NCBI RefSeq assembly: GCF_901709675.1
Contig: NC_051088.1
Span: 24,525,193 to 24,589,192 of the forward strand
Reading direction: 5' to 3'
Origin: Syngnathus acus
Taxonomy: Eukaryota; Chordata; Actinopteri; Syngnathiformes; Syngnathidae
Length of the DNA: 64,000 nucleotides
In this document: in pieces, positions 23,301-35,223 of the stretch
Numbering within the stretch: position 1 is the first letter of the stretch
Layout: each line of letters begins with the position of its first letter
The notes under the pieces: generated by a model
What the model was told of the DNA's origin: nothing
Database searches by the model: none
The model's input: the letters and a program-made list of their open reading frames with translations, nothing else
Program-made: the position numbers and the translations under genes

Positions 23301-25283
23301 CAAATTTGAGTATGGAGAGAATTTTTGATTATTTTATATACTTGGATTTTTTTTGTGAATGAATCTTTTTTTGCCATTTGTCATGATTACAATGAAAAAT
23401 ATTTTCATTTTACAGGAAAATTTAATTTCAGTCAGTAGAAAAAACAAAGGTGTTGTCTGTTTTTGTGTTGAAACGCTTCTCACTGGTATGATATAAAGTC
23501 AGCAGATTCTGATGATGAATTGTGACTAATGTCCAGCCTCAGGGTTGGAAGGTTTGTGTGACAAGGTGTCAACGAACACTTGCTGTTCATCAAGTAGCTG
23601 CAGTCGCTCACATACCAAAGTGACATCTGACTCAGATAAGTAATGACTTTCTCAGAAGTGTCTGATCCACAAAAACAGACGATACATTTGTCTCATTACT
23701 TTCTTGTCGGCGTCCGCATTCATTCTGCACCTAATTTTTCTCCTGTCATACCTTCTTCTTCAGCGGCCTCCTCCTCCTCTTCTTCAGCGGCTTTGTCTGT
23801 TAGTAAGACAAAATATGTCACAAGTGAGTGAGAATCTTGGCAGTCATGGAGTTGCTAGAATAGAACCTGTAGAACTTCACTGGACATCTGCACAAGCCAA
23901 AGCTACTGATATCTTGAGTTGGCTACAAGGAATCAGGGCTCAAAATTGTATTTATTTTTTATTTCAAATTTTTTCTTTTTTATTTAATTATTGAGGCGGA
24001 GCAGTTTCGCACAGGCGTAGCCTAGCATAAATCATTTCCAGTTCCATTGCTCTTTAGTGAGTTCAGACAAATGTCTGATTTGCTTGCCAATTTGTTGTTC
24101 AAAGTTGGATGTTCTTTGGTTTAACTAGACATCTGTGTAAAGTAGATTCAATCATGCAAGCACTTCATTCCAGAGTTAACCGCGCTAGCATATGTCAATC
24201 CTAGTTTAGCTTAGCAATTAGCATGACTTCTTCCTTAGACAAACTAAATCTTGTCAAAATGTAGCTTATTTGCTACCACACAGGCAAGAATTACTTATTT
24301 CCAAGCAACTTCACAACGCATTTAGCCTAAGCAGTAGCCATTGCTAGCTAGCTGGCGCATCGTAGTTAGCACTCAAGCATTTTTACCATTTTAAAGAGCC
24401 GCAAAATACTAATGCCTCACAAACTGGGATGCAAAACAGTTTATTTCAAGACATCGATGAATATGATTTTGCGAGGCGTGGATTGAACTTGTCAGCGAAC
24501 TCTTCACCCTTACAATTTAGGGTTGTTTTGTAAACCAAACCCAAAAAAAATGGGTTGTTTTTGACCCAGCAGTTATTTTGAGTGCGGGCTCTAGTGTAGG
24601 AATGTTGATCTGTTTCTCTATTGAGCCCAGAAGAGAACAAAAAGTTCATCCTAACACAAGGTCAGAAACTGATAACAATGAGCTACCCACCTTTGGTATT
24701 TCAAGTATTTAACGCTCTAACCAAGTGACGCGTTTGTCCTAATATTTCCAAATTGAATCATATTTCTGCTCGCATGCTCCTTATCACGTTGTCCTCATTT
24801 AGGATCTTCCAACGAAATGCACAAATCACACGCCGTACCTTCGTCCTCCTCCACCTCCTCTTCTGCCTGGTCCTCCTCTACCTCCTCTTCCTCCTCTGGA
24901 GAAATAAGAAGTTGATGTGATGTGACAGAATCCCCCCAAATGTACCACCTGCAATTTTGGCCTCTCAAAGGATGTTTGACATGAAATGCAGGTCACCTTA
25001 GAAAAGGTCGCCAGCCAATCACACGGCGCATAACAACAAAATGGAAACAAGTTTGCACAGCCACAGTGGTGTCATGTTACCGTAACAGGCCGCCATGTTT
25101 TGGAGGAAACATTTGTTTGAACAAAGCATCTTTTGTTTTGCCAGCACTTTTCTTACCTTCCACCTCCCTGTGAAAATCAAACACATTCATCAAAGTTATG
25201 ACACAAATCCAAATCTATGATGATGAATGTACGGACGCTACTTACTCTTCATACTCCTCCACTACCTCCTCGTTATCCGACAT
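20362..25283 (-). CDS. tnnt2: Cardiac-type troponin T
   Basis: Fourteen coding exons in transcript order: 25283-25246 (ATG), 25167-25157, 24895-24839, 23796-23752, 22780-22751, 22582-22561, 22454-22391, 22164-22048, 21963-21886, 21812-21702, 21636-21527, 21430-21340, 20869-20829 and 20395-20362 (TAG). They total 282 residues; human TNNT2 is 298. The start [16 protein letters not shown] matches cardiac TnT, followed by a Glu-rich variable region, then [46 protein letters not shown] and NVLRNRVSD. The protein anchors the troponin complex to tropomyosin on thin filaments. The C-terminus is short and basic ([11 protein letters not shown]). The acidic exons of 57, 45 and 30 nt all begin and end in phase 1, so each can be skipped in frame. 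It is tail-to-tail with pkp1, as in human. Confidence 0.95.
20940..21200. repeat. GTCTACACACCC-family repeat, copy 3 (tnnt2 intron)
   Basis: Begins cagtggattgaaaaagtctacacacccctgtt (only its motif is diagnostic) and ends near gtcagcacgcacctaccacc. It shares both ends with the copy in the pkp1 intron. It lies between tnnt2 exons 21430-21340 and 20869-20829. Confidence 0.6.
22974..23160. repeat. Imperfect tandem duplication, unit about 126 bp
   Basis: ctttagagtgcctcgttgtc at 22974 recurs as ctttagagcgcctcgttgtc at 23100. Each copy is followed by a gcacg-rich stretch and gattaaa. It lies in the tnnt2 intron between exons 23796-23752 and 22780-22751. Confidence 0.55.
25157..25167 (-). CDS. tnnt2: tnnt2 11-nt microexon
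   Basis: Minus strand ggaggtggaag between acceptor ttttcacag and donor gtaaga. It converts the phase-2 end of the start-codon exon to phase 1 and encodes part of EEVEE. Skipping it would break the frame into the next exon, so it should be constitutive. Confidence 0.8.
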
Positions 25284-26620
25284 GACCAGCGGTGACCTTG
25301 AACACACACCCCCTCCAGAAATCCGTCATTTAGTCATCATTGAAAGTGCAACCTCAGCATCTTTTTGCGAGCAATTTCTTGTGTTTTCTTTTCGTGTCCA
25401 TGTGTGAAGCAAACCTGTGATGCAGCAGAACAAAGATCCTTTGAAGGGTAACCTCAGGACCAGCAGGAAAAACAAGCAAAGTGGAAGGCTGAAAGGCTGC
25501 ACCGGCTTTTGTTGTGTTATTAATAACTTTTAAGATAGCTGCCGCTTTGCGTTCTCGGCAAAACCAAATAAGGGAGCGTGTCAATGCAAACACACTCACA
25601 AACACACACACTCTTCTATGCCAACCATCTGCTGACAAAACACAGACAGAGTTCTAATCTGCAGAGATAAGAGGTTAGCTTATGTCTACATTAGACAATT
25701 TAATTGTGGAGGCTTTTAAGAGTTGGAAAGCATTTGTCGGTCATTCCAAGCAGGGTTTTTCCTATCAAATGAGAAAATATGTCCTAATGGTAACATACAT
25801 GTTTCTATTTATAAAAATGACTGCTGTATACTGGAATTTGTTTAAATATTTGATTAAAAAAATGGGGACTTTCTCATTTCACAAAAGATTTGACTTTTGG
25901 GTTGGCAAATGAACATCTTTACAATTTTACCTGTTCAAAGTGCTGAGATATTGACAAATTGAATTTGTGCTTTTAATATTAAATAACGAAAATTTCAAAC
26001 TATATTTGATAAAAAGTGACATCCTTTTTCCATCTTCCAAAAAATACAACTTGTTTTATTTTGAGAAATTTCATCCAGGAAGACAAACAGGAGGGGATTA
26101 AAGCAGATCAAATACAAAAGAATTCAATCACTTCAATTTTCCATATTTACAAAGATTAAAAAGTTCCTTGTACTTTTCCAAATTAATATGACAAAATAAT
26201 CTTGTCGATTTTTCCTGGTTTGAACTTTGTGACGTTTTCATGGCTTCTCAAATGAACTTCTCTTGCTGGTGATGTCCACATGTTTGAAGTCCTGCAACAC
26301 AGATGTAAATGTTGGTCTTAAAAGAAAACATTTGAAAAAAGAGAAGTGGCTGAAAGCCCACACTTTTAAGATGACACAAATCTGACCAGTACCATCAGAA
26401 TAAACAAAATGTGCTACAGCACACTGGCGCCCTCTAGTGGTACAGAAAAGAATCACCGCCTAAGTGCAGTTCAGTTTAATTTTGTAGTTGTCTCCAATAC
26501 GTTTGTGTTTAATCATAAAGAAAGTGTTTTAATCGCAGAGTTCATGTACAAACCACGTTATATTACAGTGACTTAAAATACTGAATACGTTTTTAGAAAT
26601 AAAACCTGTTTCGTGTTTGA
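25284..26620. other. tnnt2 upstream region / lad1-tnnt2 spacer
   Basis: No further coding exon is supported. A splice acceptor (ttcaag) about 12 bp before the tnnt2 ATG implies an upstream non-coding exon that I could not place. The spacer holds a MEF2/TATA-like ctatttataa at 25805-25814 and an M-CAT cattcca at 25742-25748. Confidence 0.45.
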
Positions 26621-26625
26621 TGTAT

Positions 26626-26631
26626 TTTATT
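26626..26631 (-). terminator. lad1: Possible lad1 polyadenylation signal
   Basis: TTTATT on + (AATAAA on minus), about 200 bp past the lad1 stop at 26830. Confidence 0.45.
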
Positions 26632-26829
26632 GTTGCTTGACAACCGTTGCTTTAGTTCAATCTTGACAGTATTTTTTGGTTTCAAAGTTAGGAACCAAAC
26701 GGCATCCTGACTAAGTTTATAAGGGATCAAGTTAAGTCGACTGATATTCCCCGTGATTTTGACCCTTTGTAATTTAATTGTGTCTGTGCTTAAAAATTTT
26801 TTTAAAAAAAATTGGCGGTGTCTGCTTGG

Positions 26830-29800
26830 TCACGTGCGCCAGGTGTTGCATATTAAAATGGCGGTTCTGACCGTGCCACTGGGCGTAGATCCAATTTCTT
26901 TGCTCTTGTCAAGCCAGTGGTTGATTCGGTCCGACATTGCTGAAGTGAAGCCCCGAAATTCCTGCAAACATGGCCAATATTGAAGTGCTTTGCAACACGG
27001 AGCGTGCTAGCTGTGTGCTTACATGTTTGGATTTGGAAGGGCTTAATGGGCTCGTTTGTCGCGGCTCCTTCTCAAAGAGGTCCCTCTTCCTGGACACCTC
27101 GTCCAGCAGGTACAAGGTACGCTGGCTCACGTCGGGAGATCGGCCCGTTTCCGATTTCTGTGGAAATATCTCATGAAATAATTCCGCTTTATGTACTTTG
27201 AAGAGCGGACAATACCTGAGCAGCCTGGGCCAGTCTCTCCATTTTCTCTTGGATGGATCGAGAGGAGACTCGTTGTACGGAACTATACACAAGTTCGATT
27301 CTGGTGAGTCATGCTTGGAATTTAAAGGTCTTGTAAATTGGACAAGTCAAAACATGACCTACTTTCTCTGGAAAGATGATGATTTGTCCTCGTTGAGGTA
27401 TTCAATCTGATCCAAAACAAAAAAAAAAAGAATCAGCATAATGAATATGCCACTTAATCTGCCAACCCTCTAATTTACAAAGGTATTGAGACATCTGATG
27501 ATTTGGGAATTTTTGTCTAGTCTAGCATCTGTGATTTTAAAGGTTCAACGTGTTGCACTTGAGATAGCCAGTCTCACAATCTGTGTTCATAGTAACACAA
27601 ACATGTATTTTTGATCTTGGGTTGTGCACTGAGGCAGTCATAATTAATAGGCTTATGGAGTACCTCAAGGGTCTGTAATAGGACCCAAATTATTCACATT
27701 ATTCATTGATAAATGTTTCTGAAATATTTAAAAGTTTTGTTGAAGGTGAATCAAATACACTAAACTAAAAACAGTTTGTTTTGGGCACTTACAAATAATT
27801 GAAAGTCACTGTACATTCACTTTAAATTAAAATAGCAGCAGGGATGTCTTGAAAAATAAATTCTATATTTATAACTCCCCATGTTCAAATGGGCCAGAAT
27901 GTCCAAATATCTTTACGTCATCATTTTGTACTTTTAAGTTGGAGTGCACTAACTTTTACTGTGTCGGATTCAATTTTTTTGGAGGCCACCCTGACGCTTG
28001 CACTAAAACAGAGGAACAAAAAATAGTGGACAATCAAAAATCAACATCTCACACAAGCCCAAAATCTGATCATAACATATCTTCAGACCTCCTCTGCAAT
28101 GGCGAACTCTCCTCCTCTTTCTTCTTCATCATCTGTTGACCAAGAATATGGCATCAAATGTTGGCATTTGCTCGGTACAATGTATGTATATGTAACATTG
28201 TGTTGATATTGGGGTGCTCAAACAATGCATGTGATGTATTTACCCTATAAGACACGGTCCTGGAGCTCTTTCTGATAAAGATAGGTTTCCCCGTCTCCTC
28301 TGTGTTATTGTTGGTCGAAAAGTTCATCACGCTGGTCTGAGAAATTGAGATGGTCAGGAAAATGATGTCATTTCCACATAATTGTTGTGGAAGTTATGAT
28401 TTAAATACTACTCTGTTCACCTGCTAATGCCAGCGACTACAGCTTTTTTTTTTAATATATGACAGATATGTTTGCATTCTTATTACCTATTGTATTTCTT
28501 AGACTTGTTTTTAGTACTAGTTTGGTCGAATTTGTGGATGCGGTTGATATAGTCGATAAAACTCTACCTGCTATGATGATCTTCGTCGCTAGAGGGAGCA
28601 GTTGCTTTTTTTTTTTTTGAATGAGAGACATGCCGACTCTTGAGTGCGTGTGTGCGGACTACCTTTGGTGTGTGTCCATTGGGAATGGGGCTCCTTGGCC
28701 CTCGAGGGGAGGGGCTACTACAAGGTGAGGACCATTGTCCTTGAGGTGACCTAGGGGTCATCGGCGAAAGGGGGCTCACAGGAGATGTGTGCCCGCTCGC
28801 AGAGGGGCTCTTGTTGAGAGATATCGAGACAGAACTACAACAACAGAAACACAAGTAAACGTGATGGAGCAACAGCGACCTGAACGTCATGCTAGCATAG
28901 CTTTGCTAATATTATTTTCTTGGCATCTGTATTGAAAGTAAAAGTGCTGCAAAAATAGTGCTTGTTAACCTGACAAACTTGCACGTTGGCTTGGATGGTT
29001 GCCTGGAAAGTGAGTCTTTCTTGGACGGGTCACCATTTTCTTGCTAATGAAGACACAAACGGTCGACAGCATCAACCTGAGTCACCTGCTACACACCTCG
29101 CATTACGTAACATCGTAGGGTCAAGGCCTTGCACAATCGCAAGTTGCTATAACGCCTTATAAAGAGTTCCTCATATAAATCTAAACAGTTGATTCGCCCA
29201 AGACTGATAGAGGGGAATGATACAGATTATATAACAAGTTGTATGGGTACCATCATAGCATATGACATGTGATTGTTTTTGTGTTGGCTGACAACACCAA
29301 AAAATAATTCTTAATGATTTCATTAGAGAGTAGAGTTGGCGAAACGAATTTTCGTTCCCTTTTTGTTGTCTTTCTGTATGTTTTGTGTGCTCCCCTGCCC
29401 GAGTTGCTGTTGCAAGATGTGGAAGATGATTAACATGACTCTGTGTGGGGCAACAGCTGACTGCCGGCAATGTGTGGCATTGGTCCAACTCGGCCTTCTT
29501 GGTGCTTGTCTGCACAAATCTATCTTTGTGTGTGTTTTGTTCAATTCTTAGTTGTGTATTTTAAGGGGGCGGGATAGTACAGTGGTACCTTCAGCCATTT
29601 TCTTGCTTTGTGGGCTTGAGATATAAGCAGCATCAGTTTGCCAGATATGATGAGTAAATATGCTTCATGAAGAAAAAAAAAAAAAAAGACCTAAAGCTGT
29701 TTAATGCCACACTCGAATGAGCTGCACAAAGTGTGACAAAAATTGTTGGTACTGAAATATATTTTTGTCTTCACCGCTCTCTCAATACATTATAGATCAG

Positions 29801-30918
29801 GACATTTGTTGTCACACTTCAACTCCTGGAGATTTATCAATTTGTAGATTTTTTTTTTTTCGATTTTGGTTGGAATTTGTTCGGGATTTTTGGGGTGTGG
29901 CAACATCCAGTTGTGGTTTCCTTTTTTCCCAAGATTCTTTGGGGGTTCCACCTCTGCACTGCATTTCAATGTGTATCAGTTTGATGTGGATTTTGGCATG
30001 GTCTTGTATGTAACATTGATCAAAAAAATCATCTTTAATTGAAGAAATGCACATCTAATGTCAAGAAATAGTCGATATAAAACATGTCTTACGTGGCTGT
30101 TGATTTTCTTGGGAGAGCATGCGGTCACTTTTTGTGGCTGCTGCAATTTAGCCATGGGTTGCTCCACGCTTAGCTCCTCCTCGGATCCTCCTCCTCCCCC
30201 GCCAGACTCCTCGTCATCCTCCCTGACCACATTCTGGCGCTTCAGAGACTCCGTGCGCCTCGACCTGCGCTTCTCATCCCGGACATGCAGTAGCTCCATA
30301 AAGTCCAGCTGCATCTGCTCCTCACTGGAAATAAAGCACATGTGAAGGAGCCGGATGACAAACGCTATCAAGCTAAGCCGCTTTGGATAAATCCCCCATT
30401 TTCATGCATGGTGTCAGTTTGCAAGGAATACAGGTGACACATTCCCGTGGGGCAAAAGTGTCAAATCCCTGCTTTGCTTAGTGTCTCTGGAAAGCAGAGG
30501 AACACCTTGGATGCCAGATGAAGAAAACACAATGGCGGGAAATACCGAAATGGAGCACTTAATAAAGGATTTATGATGTGAACTTTAACCTGCTGGAGCC
30601 CTGAGATGTTTCAGGCGGGGTGTCGAAGACCTGGTTGCTTGTGGGCGTGTCAACGGGTGGCGCACTCAAGTCGTCGTCGCCGTCGAAGGCGCTGCTTGAG
30701 CTCTTCACCCTCCTCCTCCGCTCCCTCTCCACCTCCTCCTCGTCCTCCATTGTCCTCTGGCGCGCCAACCTGAGGTGACATGTGAGGTCATAAAACGGAA
30801 ACGTATCAGTCGCAATGTAACGCCATCCAATATAAAACAATAAACTGTTGGAAAGAGGAGATTGCGCTTTGAATGTTAGTCCAAACCTGCTCTCTTCGCT
30901 ACGCAACGGCTGAGACAT
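26830..30918 (-). CDS. lad1: Ladinin-1-like basement-membrane/epithelial anchoring protein
   Basis: Ten coding exons in transcript order: 30918-30887 (ATG), 30769-30590, 30324-30093, 29043-28985, 28834-28663, 28336-28244, 28132-28089, 27282-27216, 27121-27023 and 26961-26830 (TGA). All phases agree and give 369 residues, shorter than human LAD1 (about 517). Matches to human ladinin in order are LARQRTMEDEEEVERERR near the N-terminus, KSSRTVSYR (human RSSPRTISFR), RSIQEKMERL (human KLGEKLERY), SRKRDLFEKE (human ASKRHLFEKE) and GFTSAMSDRINHWL (human GVVTSRLNLWI). The middle is Ser/Pro-rich and low complexity with no catalytic domain. The human protein is a collagenous-anchor and actin-associated epithelial component. 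Position between tnnt2 and tnni1 supports orthology. Confidence 0.88.
27654..27719 (+). mobile_element. Non-LTR retrotransposon reverse-transcriptase remnant
   Basis: The + strand frame reads YGVPQGSVIGPKLFTLFID and then meets a stop at 27720. This is the GVPQGSxxGPxLF motif of LINE reverse transcriptases. It is embedded antisense in a lad1 intron; ends are not visible. Confidence 0.7.
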
Positions 30919-31647
30919 TTTATGTATCAAATGTTAGCAAGGTGCAGCCTTTTATTACAATTTTCCTTCCGTATATTCATTGTTACAATCTACAAAAAAT
31001 ATGGACCACAAACCATGAAAGTGAACCGAGAACAGCATGAAATTGTTTTATTGGGACACTTTCCAGTTTGAATGTAACATTTTGCATTAGTGAGCATAAA
31101 TGAGGAATTGCAAACTGAATTCAGCTTTTTAAGGCCAAATTTGGGCTAGCTCACAATTCCTCAAACACTACAGCTAGAATTTTCCTTCATGAATGCCAGC
31201 AAACATAAAAAATGCCAGAAATCATCATAAACCACTATTTTTGCCTTTTTTTTTTAGTCAGTCAATATGAAAATATCTGTAAACATTTCAAAATAGAACA
31301 TTTCAGTTAACAACCTACAACATACATCACTATTATTCAAAAAATATTTATATTAAGGAGCTCATCACAATGGTGTCTCTGCGCTCACCAGGGATGAGAC
31401 ATTGTGATTTCCTAGGAATGTTCTACAATGTTGACATTTATGTAAAATTTGTTTCCGACTGCGTTAAACCTTCAGTTGCAATTTCAAGAAATTATTCTTT
31501 TGTTATTCTTTGTCAAACAAGTGACCCTTCACATTAACCGGTACACAAGAAGTAGCTTATTTTTTAAGGTTAGTGAGCTGAAACAAATAAAGTAAATATA
31601 CCATATGTCTTCAGAAAATGCGCTCTTTTTAAAGGAGTAAGATTTAC

Positions 31648-31773
31648 CTGGACAAATTGGACCAGTTTCTCCGACTGCCGGACATGCCGGATGAATAATT
31701 TGTCCCGGTGTTCTTGAGTCAAACTGAAAGGCAACTGACAGGCACTTTGGAGGGCGCTGGCCACATCGCACCA
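31648..31773 (-). other. Orphan coding-like segment (candidate exon of unknown gene)
   Basis: The minus strand has a 126-bp open frame of 42 codons ending at a splice donor (gtccag then gtaaat at 31647). It follows a possible acceptor (gtttag) at 31774. Residues include LPFSLTQEHRDKLFIRHVRQ followed by SEKLVQFVQ, a composition more like real amphipathic protein than chance. I do not recognise the family. It lies upstream of lad1 on the same strand, but lad1 already has a convincing start downstream. It could be an alternative 5' exon, a relic, or coincidence. Confidence 0.3.
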
Positions 31774-31841
31774 CTAAACAATCCACCTTTACCCTGTTCG
31801 CTGAGGTGTCACATAACCACAAAGGTGAGCTACCCACCTGA

Positions 31842-31843
31842 GC

Positions 31844-31876
<33 letters not shown>

Positions 31877-31895
31877 GGGGGGAGAGAGAGAGAGA
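31842..31895. repeat. (GA)n purine microsatellite
   Basis: Long gagaga run interrupted by a G tract (ggaggggggg). Confidence 0.9.
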
Positions 31896-32587
31896 CTTTC
31901 GTCGTCAGCCGACAGAATGAAACAATAACCGAAGGGAAATGATGCAATGGGAGAGGGTGGTGGTTTTCTTGTACACTACACAACTATTAGCACAATTAGG
32001 CACTAGCTAGCTTAGTTAGCATTGATTTTTACATCGAGTCCTTCTCGAATCCGGCCAGTCCTAATTGCACGCTGAATATCGATGACTAAACATAAAGAAC
32101 TTATTTGTCCCGAGATAAATGTATTTTGCAACTAGACTTAACAAAAGGGAACCGTACAGTGTGTGTGTGTGTCCAGCTGGGTGTGTGAGTTGTGCTATTG
32201 TTTGCTCTTCTGTAAATGGCGTCGCCTATTTTGTTCAATTGGACTCTGCCCCAGGATCTGCTGCCTCACCTCATTGCTACAATATCAAATATTGCGCTGG
32301 CCTCATTATGATTTTGCAGTTCTGCACTGACATGACCACCATCAAACCTTTTGAGTTTAATTGATATTTGTAAGTCACCTATTCTAATCACCTATTCAAA
32401 CTTAATGAATTAGAACAATGAAAGTTAAAATGAAATACAATTCACTTTATGGAAAAATCCAAATCGATTTGTGCTGACACCATATGACCAGCCCTAACCA
32501 TGAACATCTTCTGTATCATCTGAAGACCATCAACTTGGATCTGTTATTCAAAGGTAACACAAAACATCAGAAAGAACCCTGATTGAT

Positions 32588-32593
32588 TTTATT
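32588..32593 (-). terminator. tnni1: Possible tnni1 polyadenylation signal
   Basis: TTTATT on + (AATAAA on minus), about 175 bp past the tnni1 stop at 32766. Confidence 0.45.
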
Positions 32594-32765
32594 AGGATGC
32601 AACTTATGTTACTGCTTCTCACTCCACAGTTTTTGAATACAAAGCAAATGAAAATAATCAGAACGACAGTCAGCTCATGAATTTTGAGCAAATAAATCTG
32701 AGCGCTTTGCGAGCTGCGTTGAGAGAAAGCTGCCACAGGCCGCCGCAGGAGCTCACGTTGCGGGT

Positions 32766-34153
32766 TCACTGCGCAGAACCCTTGGCAGCGTCAAACATCT
32801 TCTTTCTTCCCTCCATGCCTGACATTGCCTCCACATTTTTCCTCCAGTCGCTGTCCTCTACAGGCCGCTTCTACGGGAGAGAAAAGATTGAGAGCTTTCT
32901 TTGTTGATTTCTAAATGTGACAACTTTATTGGGTTTAGCGGGGTCGGGTTCACAGTACATGTATTGGCTGAGCGAGCGCACACACACACGGGCCAGTAAT
33001 CACAACAAAGGCTTTCCTTTTGTGGACAATGGTTTCATTGTCTCAAGTCGGCTCCTCCTCTTCCTCATAAAGTCGCGGCCTCACCCTCACCGGATGTTTG
33101 TTTAATGAAGAAATAACTCGCAAATGTGGAATTAGCGTCAACTGAAATTGACATTTAGTATATAAGATTCTGACCAGTGGCTGTGGAGTGGCCAGTAAAT
33201 TTTACAGGGGGGCCATGACCTCCCCTGGCCACCCCCTTGCAGCGCCCCTGCGTGGGTCTCGTATGAGCTTTATTTTACGCACCTTCTCCGAGTCTTCTTT
33301 CTTGACGGACTTGAGGTTGGCTCGGAGGTCCATGGAGACTTTATGTTTGGAGCCCAGCAACGAGCGCAGGATGGCGTCAGCAGACACGCGAACGCGCCGT
33401 AGAGCGGGCCTCTTGAATTTGCCCCTCAGGTCCAACACCTTGATGCTCAGATCTTGAATCTGGACCAGGATTGGAGAAAGTTCATATCAGATGGTTACAT
33501 TTAAGGCAGTGCATGTGATGTACCTCTCGTGTGTTGAGCAACACTTTGGCTTCAATGTCATATCGCTCCTCATCTACCAGGTCAATTTTGTCATGGAGCT
33601 GTCTGCACAGATCCTACATGTAGAAGACACACCAATAAAACCAAGGTGGTCTGCTATAGTTGGTTGTTCATTTTGAATGGTTGAAGCACCTGCAATTGCG
33701 CAACACTCATATGACTTGGGTTGAGGGACGGAGCTCTTTCGGCCAGGTATTTATGTTTCTCCCGTTCTTTCTCATGGATTTCATGCTCTAGTTCCTCCTT
33801 GGCCTTTGCTACCATCAGACTCTGAAATAGAAAAAACAAACACCTTGACTCACTGAACTGCCGCGACGATATTTGCGGTTCCTCTTACCTTGAGCATTAG
33901 CTTCCTTGAAGCGGAAATTTTTGGTTTCCTCTGGATGAAGAACACAACATGATGTAACAACGCTACCGCTCTTGTTTATGTTCCTGAAAGTTTGATCTTA
34001 CCTCTGACCTGTAAGAGACAGTCAAGAGGAGAAAATATTCATTGATATAGACTTCGATATCGTTGCGCGTATCGGTATCGAGTTTTAATCGTTTTTGGGC
34101 TTAACTGTGTGTGCGCTAATCTATAATAAGATCACTCACAAATGCTCAGGCAT
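32766..34153 (-). CDS. tnni1: Slow skeletal-type troponin I
   Basis: Seven coding exons in transcript order: 34153-34140 (ATG), 34008-34002, 33930-33889, 33821-33690, 33613-33524, 33459-33283 and 32870-32766 (TGA), totalling 188 residues (human TNNI1 187). The start [20 protein letters not shown] parallels human. The middle has [14 protein letters not shown] and [10 protein letters not shown] (troponin T-binding helices). The inhibitory and switch region has [20 protein letters not shown] and [20 protein letters not shown]. The end is [20 protein letters not shown]. The protein inhibits actomyosin ATPase in the troponin complex until Ca2+ binds troponin C. It neighbours lad1 and tnnt2 as in other vertebrates. 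A 5' untranslated exon probably ends at 35098. Confidence 0.95.
34002..34008 (-). CDS. tnni1: tnni1 7-nt microexon
   Basis: Minus-strand gtcagag lies between acceptor ctcttacag and donor gtaaga. It joins the phase-2 end of the start exon (M-P-E-H-tt) to give Leu-Ser-Glu before RKPKIS. Without it the frame fails, so it must be included. Very small exons near the start are known in troponin I genes. Confidence 0.85.
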
Positions 34154-35097
34154 CCTGATGATGGAATCCCCCTCCCCACCCTGGAGAAGAGATAGAAGAG
34201 ATTAGACGTTCGCTAAACAGTCATTGGCAGTTGTTGTGTCACATCATCTTTTGCATGCATCTCATTGGACGCTCGCTCAGATTCCAATTACGCAAAATGT
34301 CCTCACTGTTAACGTACACTCCTGGAACTCAACACTGAACTTTCTTCTTGCAAGGGAAATGGCTGAATATATTTTCAGAATAGAGTACTTGAAATGGAAA
34401 GTCCATCCATCTCCTGATCCTGAATTCCTGTCTGGAGTTGTTTTCACCTGATCTTCAGTCCTCCTCTCTCACCCCAAAATTTTCTCCTATGTCAGATGGC
34501 CGTTGTATGACTCGGTGTCACATGAGTTCAGCCCCTTCTCTACTTCTCACACTCCACCGAGGGGAACATCAGTGATGCGCGGCACATCCAAGGACTGCTC
34601 CGGCAGATTAGAAAGATTCCAAACAAATAGCTGCGCCTCTTCCAGTTCTGTCCCCCTGTCCCTGTTTTGGGATTATCTCGTCGCAGACATCTGAATGGCC
34701 TGTCTCCCCAAATAGACGCGGGGGACATCTGATAGACAGCTGTGGAGGCCGACTTGGCTATGAAGCAGACCGGCCTGGTCCAGGGATTTACCTACAATAA
34801 CTCATAAGATGCTTGAAAACCTCTGTGGGCGAGCCAACTTTATACACAGAAGGAAAAAAAGTTACCAAAGCTTCACGGCACAGACTGATCAGGAACCCTT
34901 GTGTTCAATTAAAAGCTACAATTTAGAAAAGCGAGGTTCAACAGATTTCGAATGTCTGGTTGACACCTCAGCCAGTTGCAAAAGAAAACCGTGCATCATT
35001 ATTGTTGATAGTAGCTTTAGTCAGTCGTATTAGTAGTACCAATCAAGTAGTACACAATCTAGTAGAAGTAAACAGTCAGTGAGTGAGAGGCTCTTAC

Positions 35098-35180
35098 CAG
35101 TGGCAGAAGAGACAAACGGCGTGACGACGGACAAAATCAGAGATGAGCAAGAGCAATTTGGTGGCCCTCTATTTAACCGC
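35098..35180 (-). promoter_or_regulatory. tnni1: Candidate tnni1 core promoter and non-coding exon 1
   Basis: On the minus strand a TATA-like ttaaatag (near 35169-35176) lies upstream of a short segment ending in a splice donor, ccactg then gtaaga (exon end at 35098). This predicts transcription starting near 35145 and a short 5' untranslated exon spliced to an acceptor just before the ATG exon. A MEF2 consensus ctaataataa (plus coordinates 35224-35233) lies about 80 bp upstream. Confidence 0.45.
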
Positions 35181-35223
35181 ACCTCCCATCATCTCACTTT
35201 GCTCTCTCTTTTGTTAGTGGAGG

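Larger units (their letters stand above)
30919..32570. other. lad1-tnni1 spacer
   Basis: Holds one orphan coding-like segment (31648-31773, listed separately), a purine microsatellite at 31842-31895, and otherwise AT-rich DNA with no gene I can support. Confidence 0.5.
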
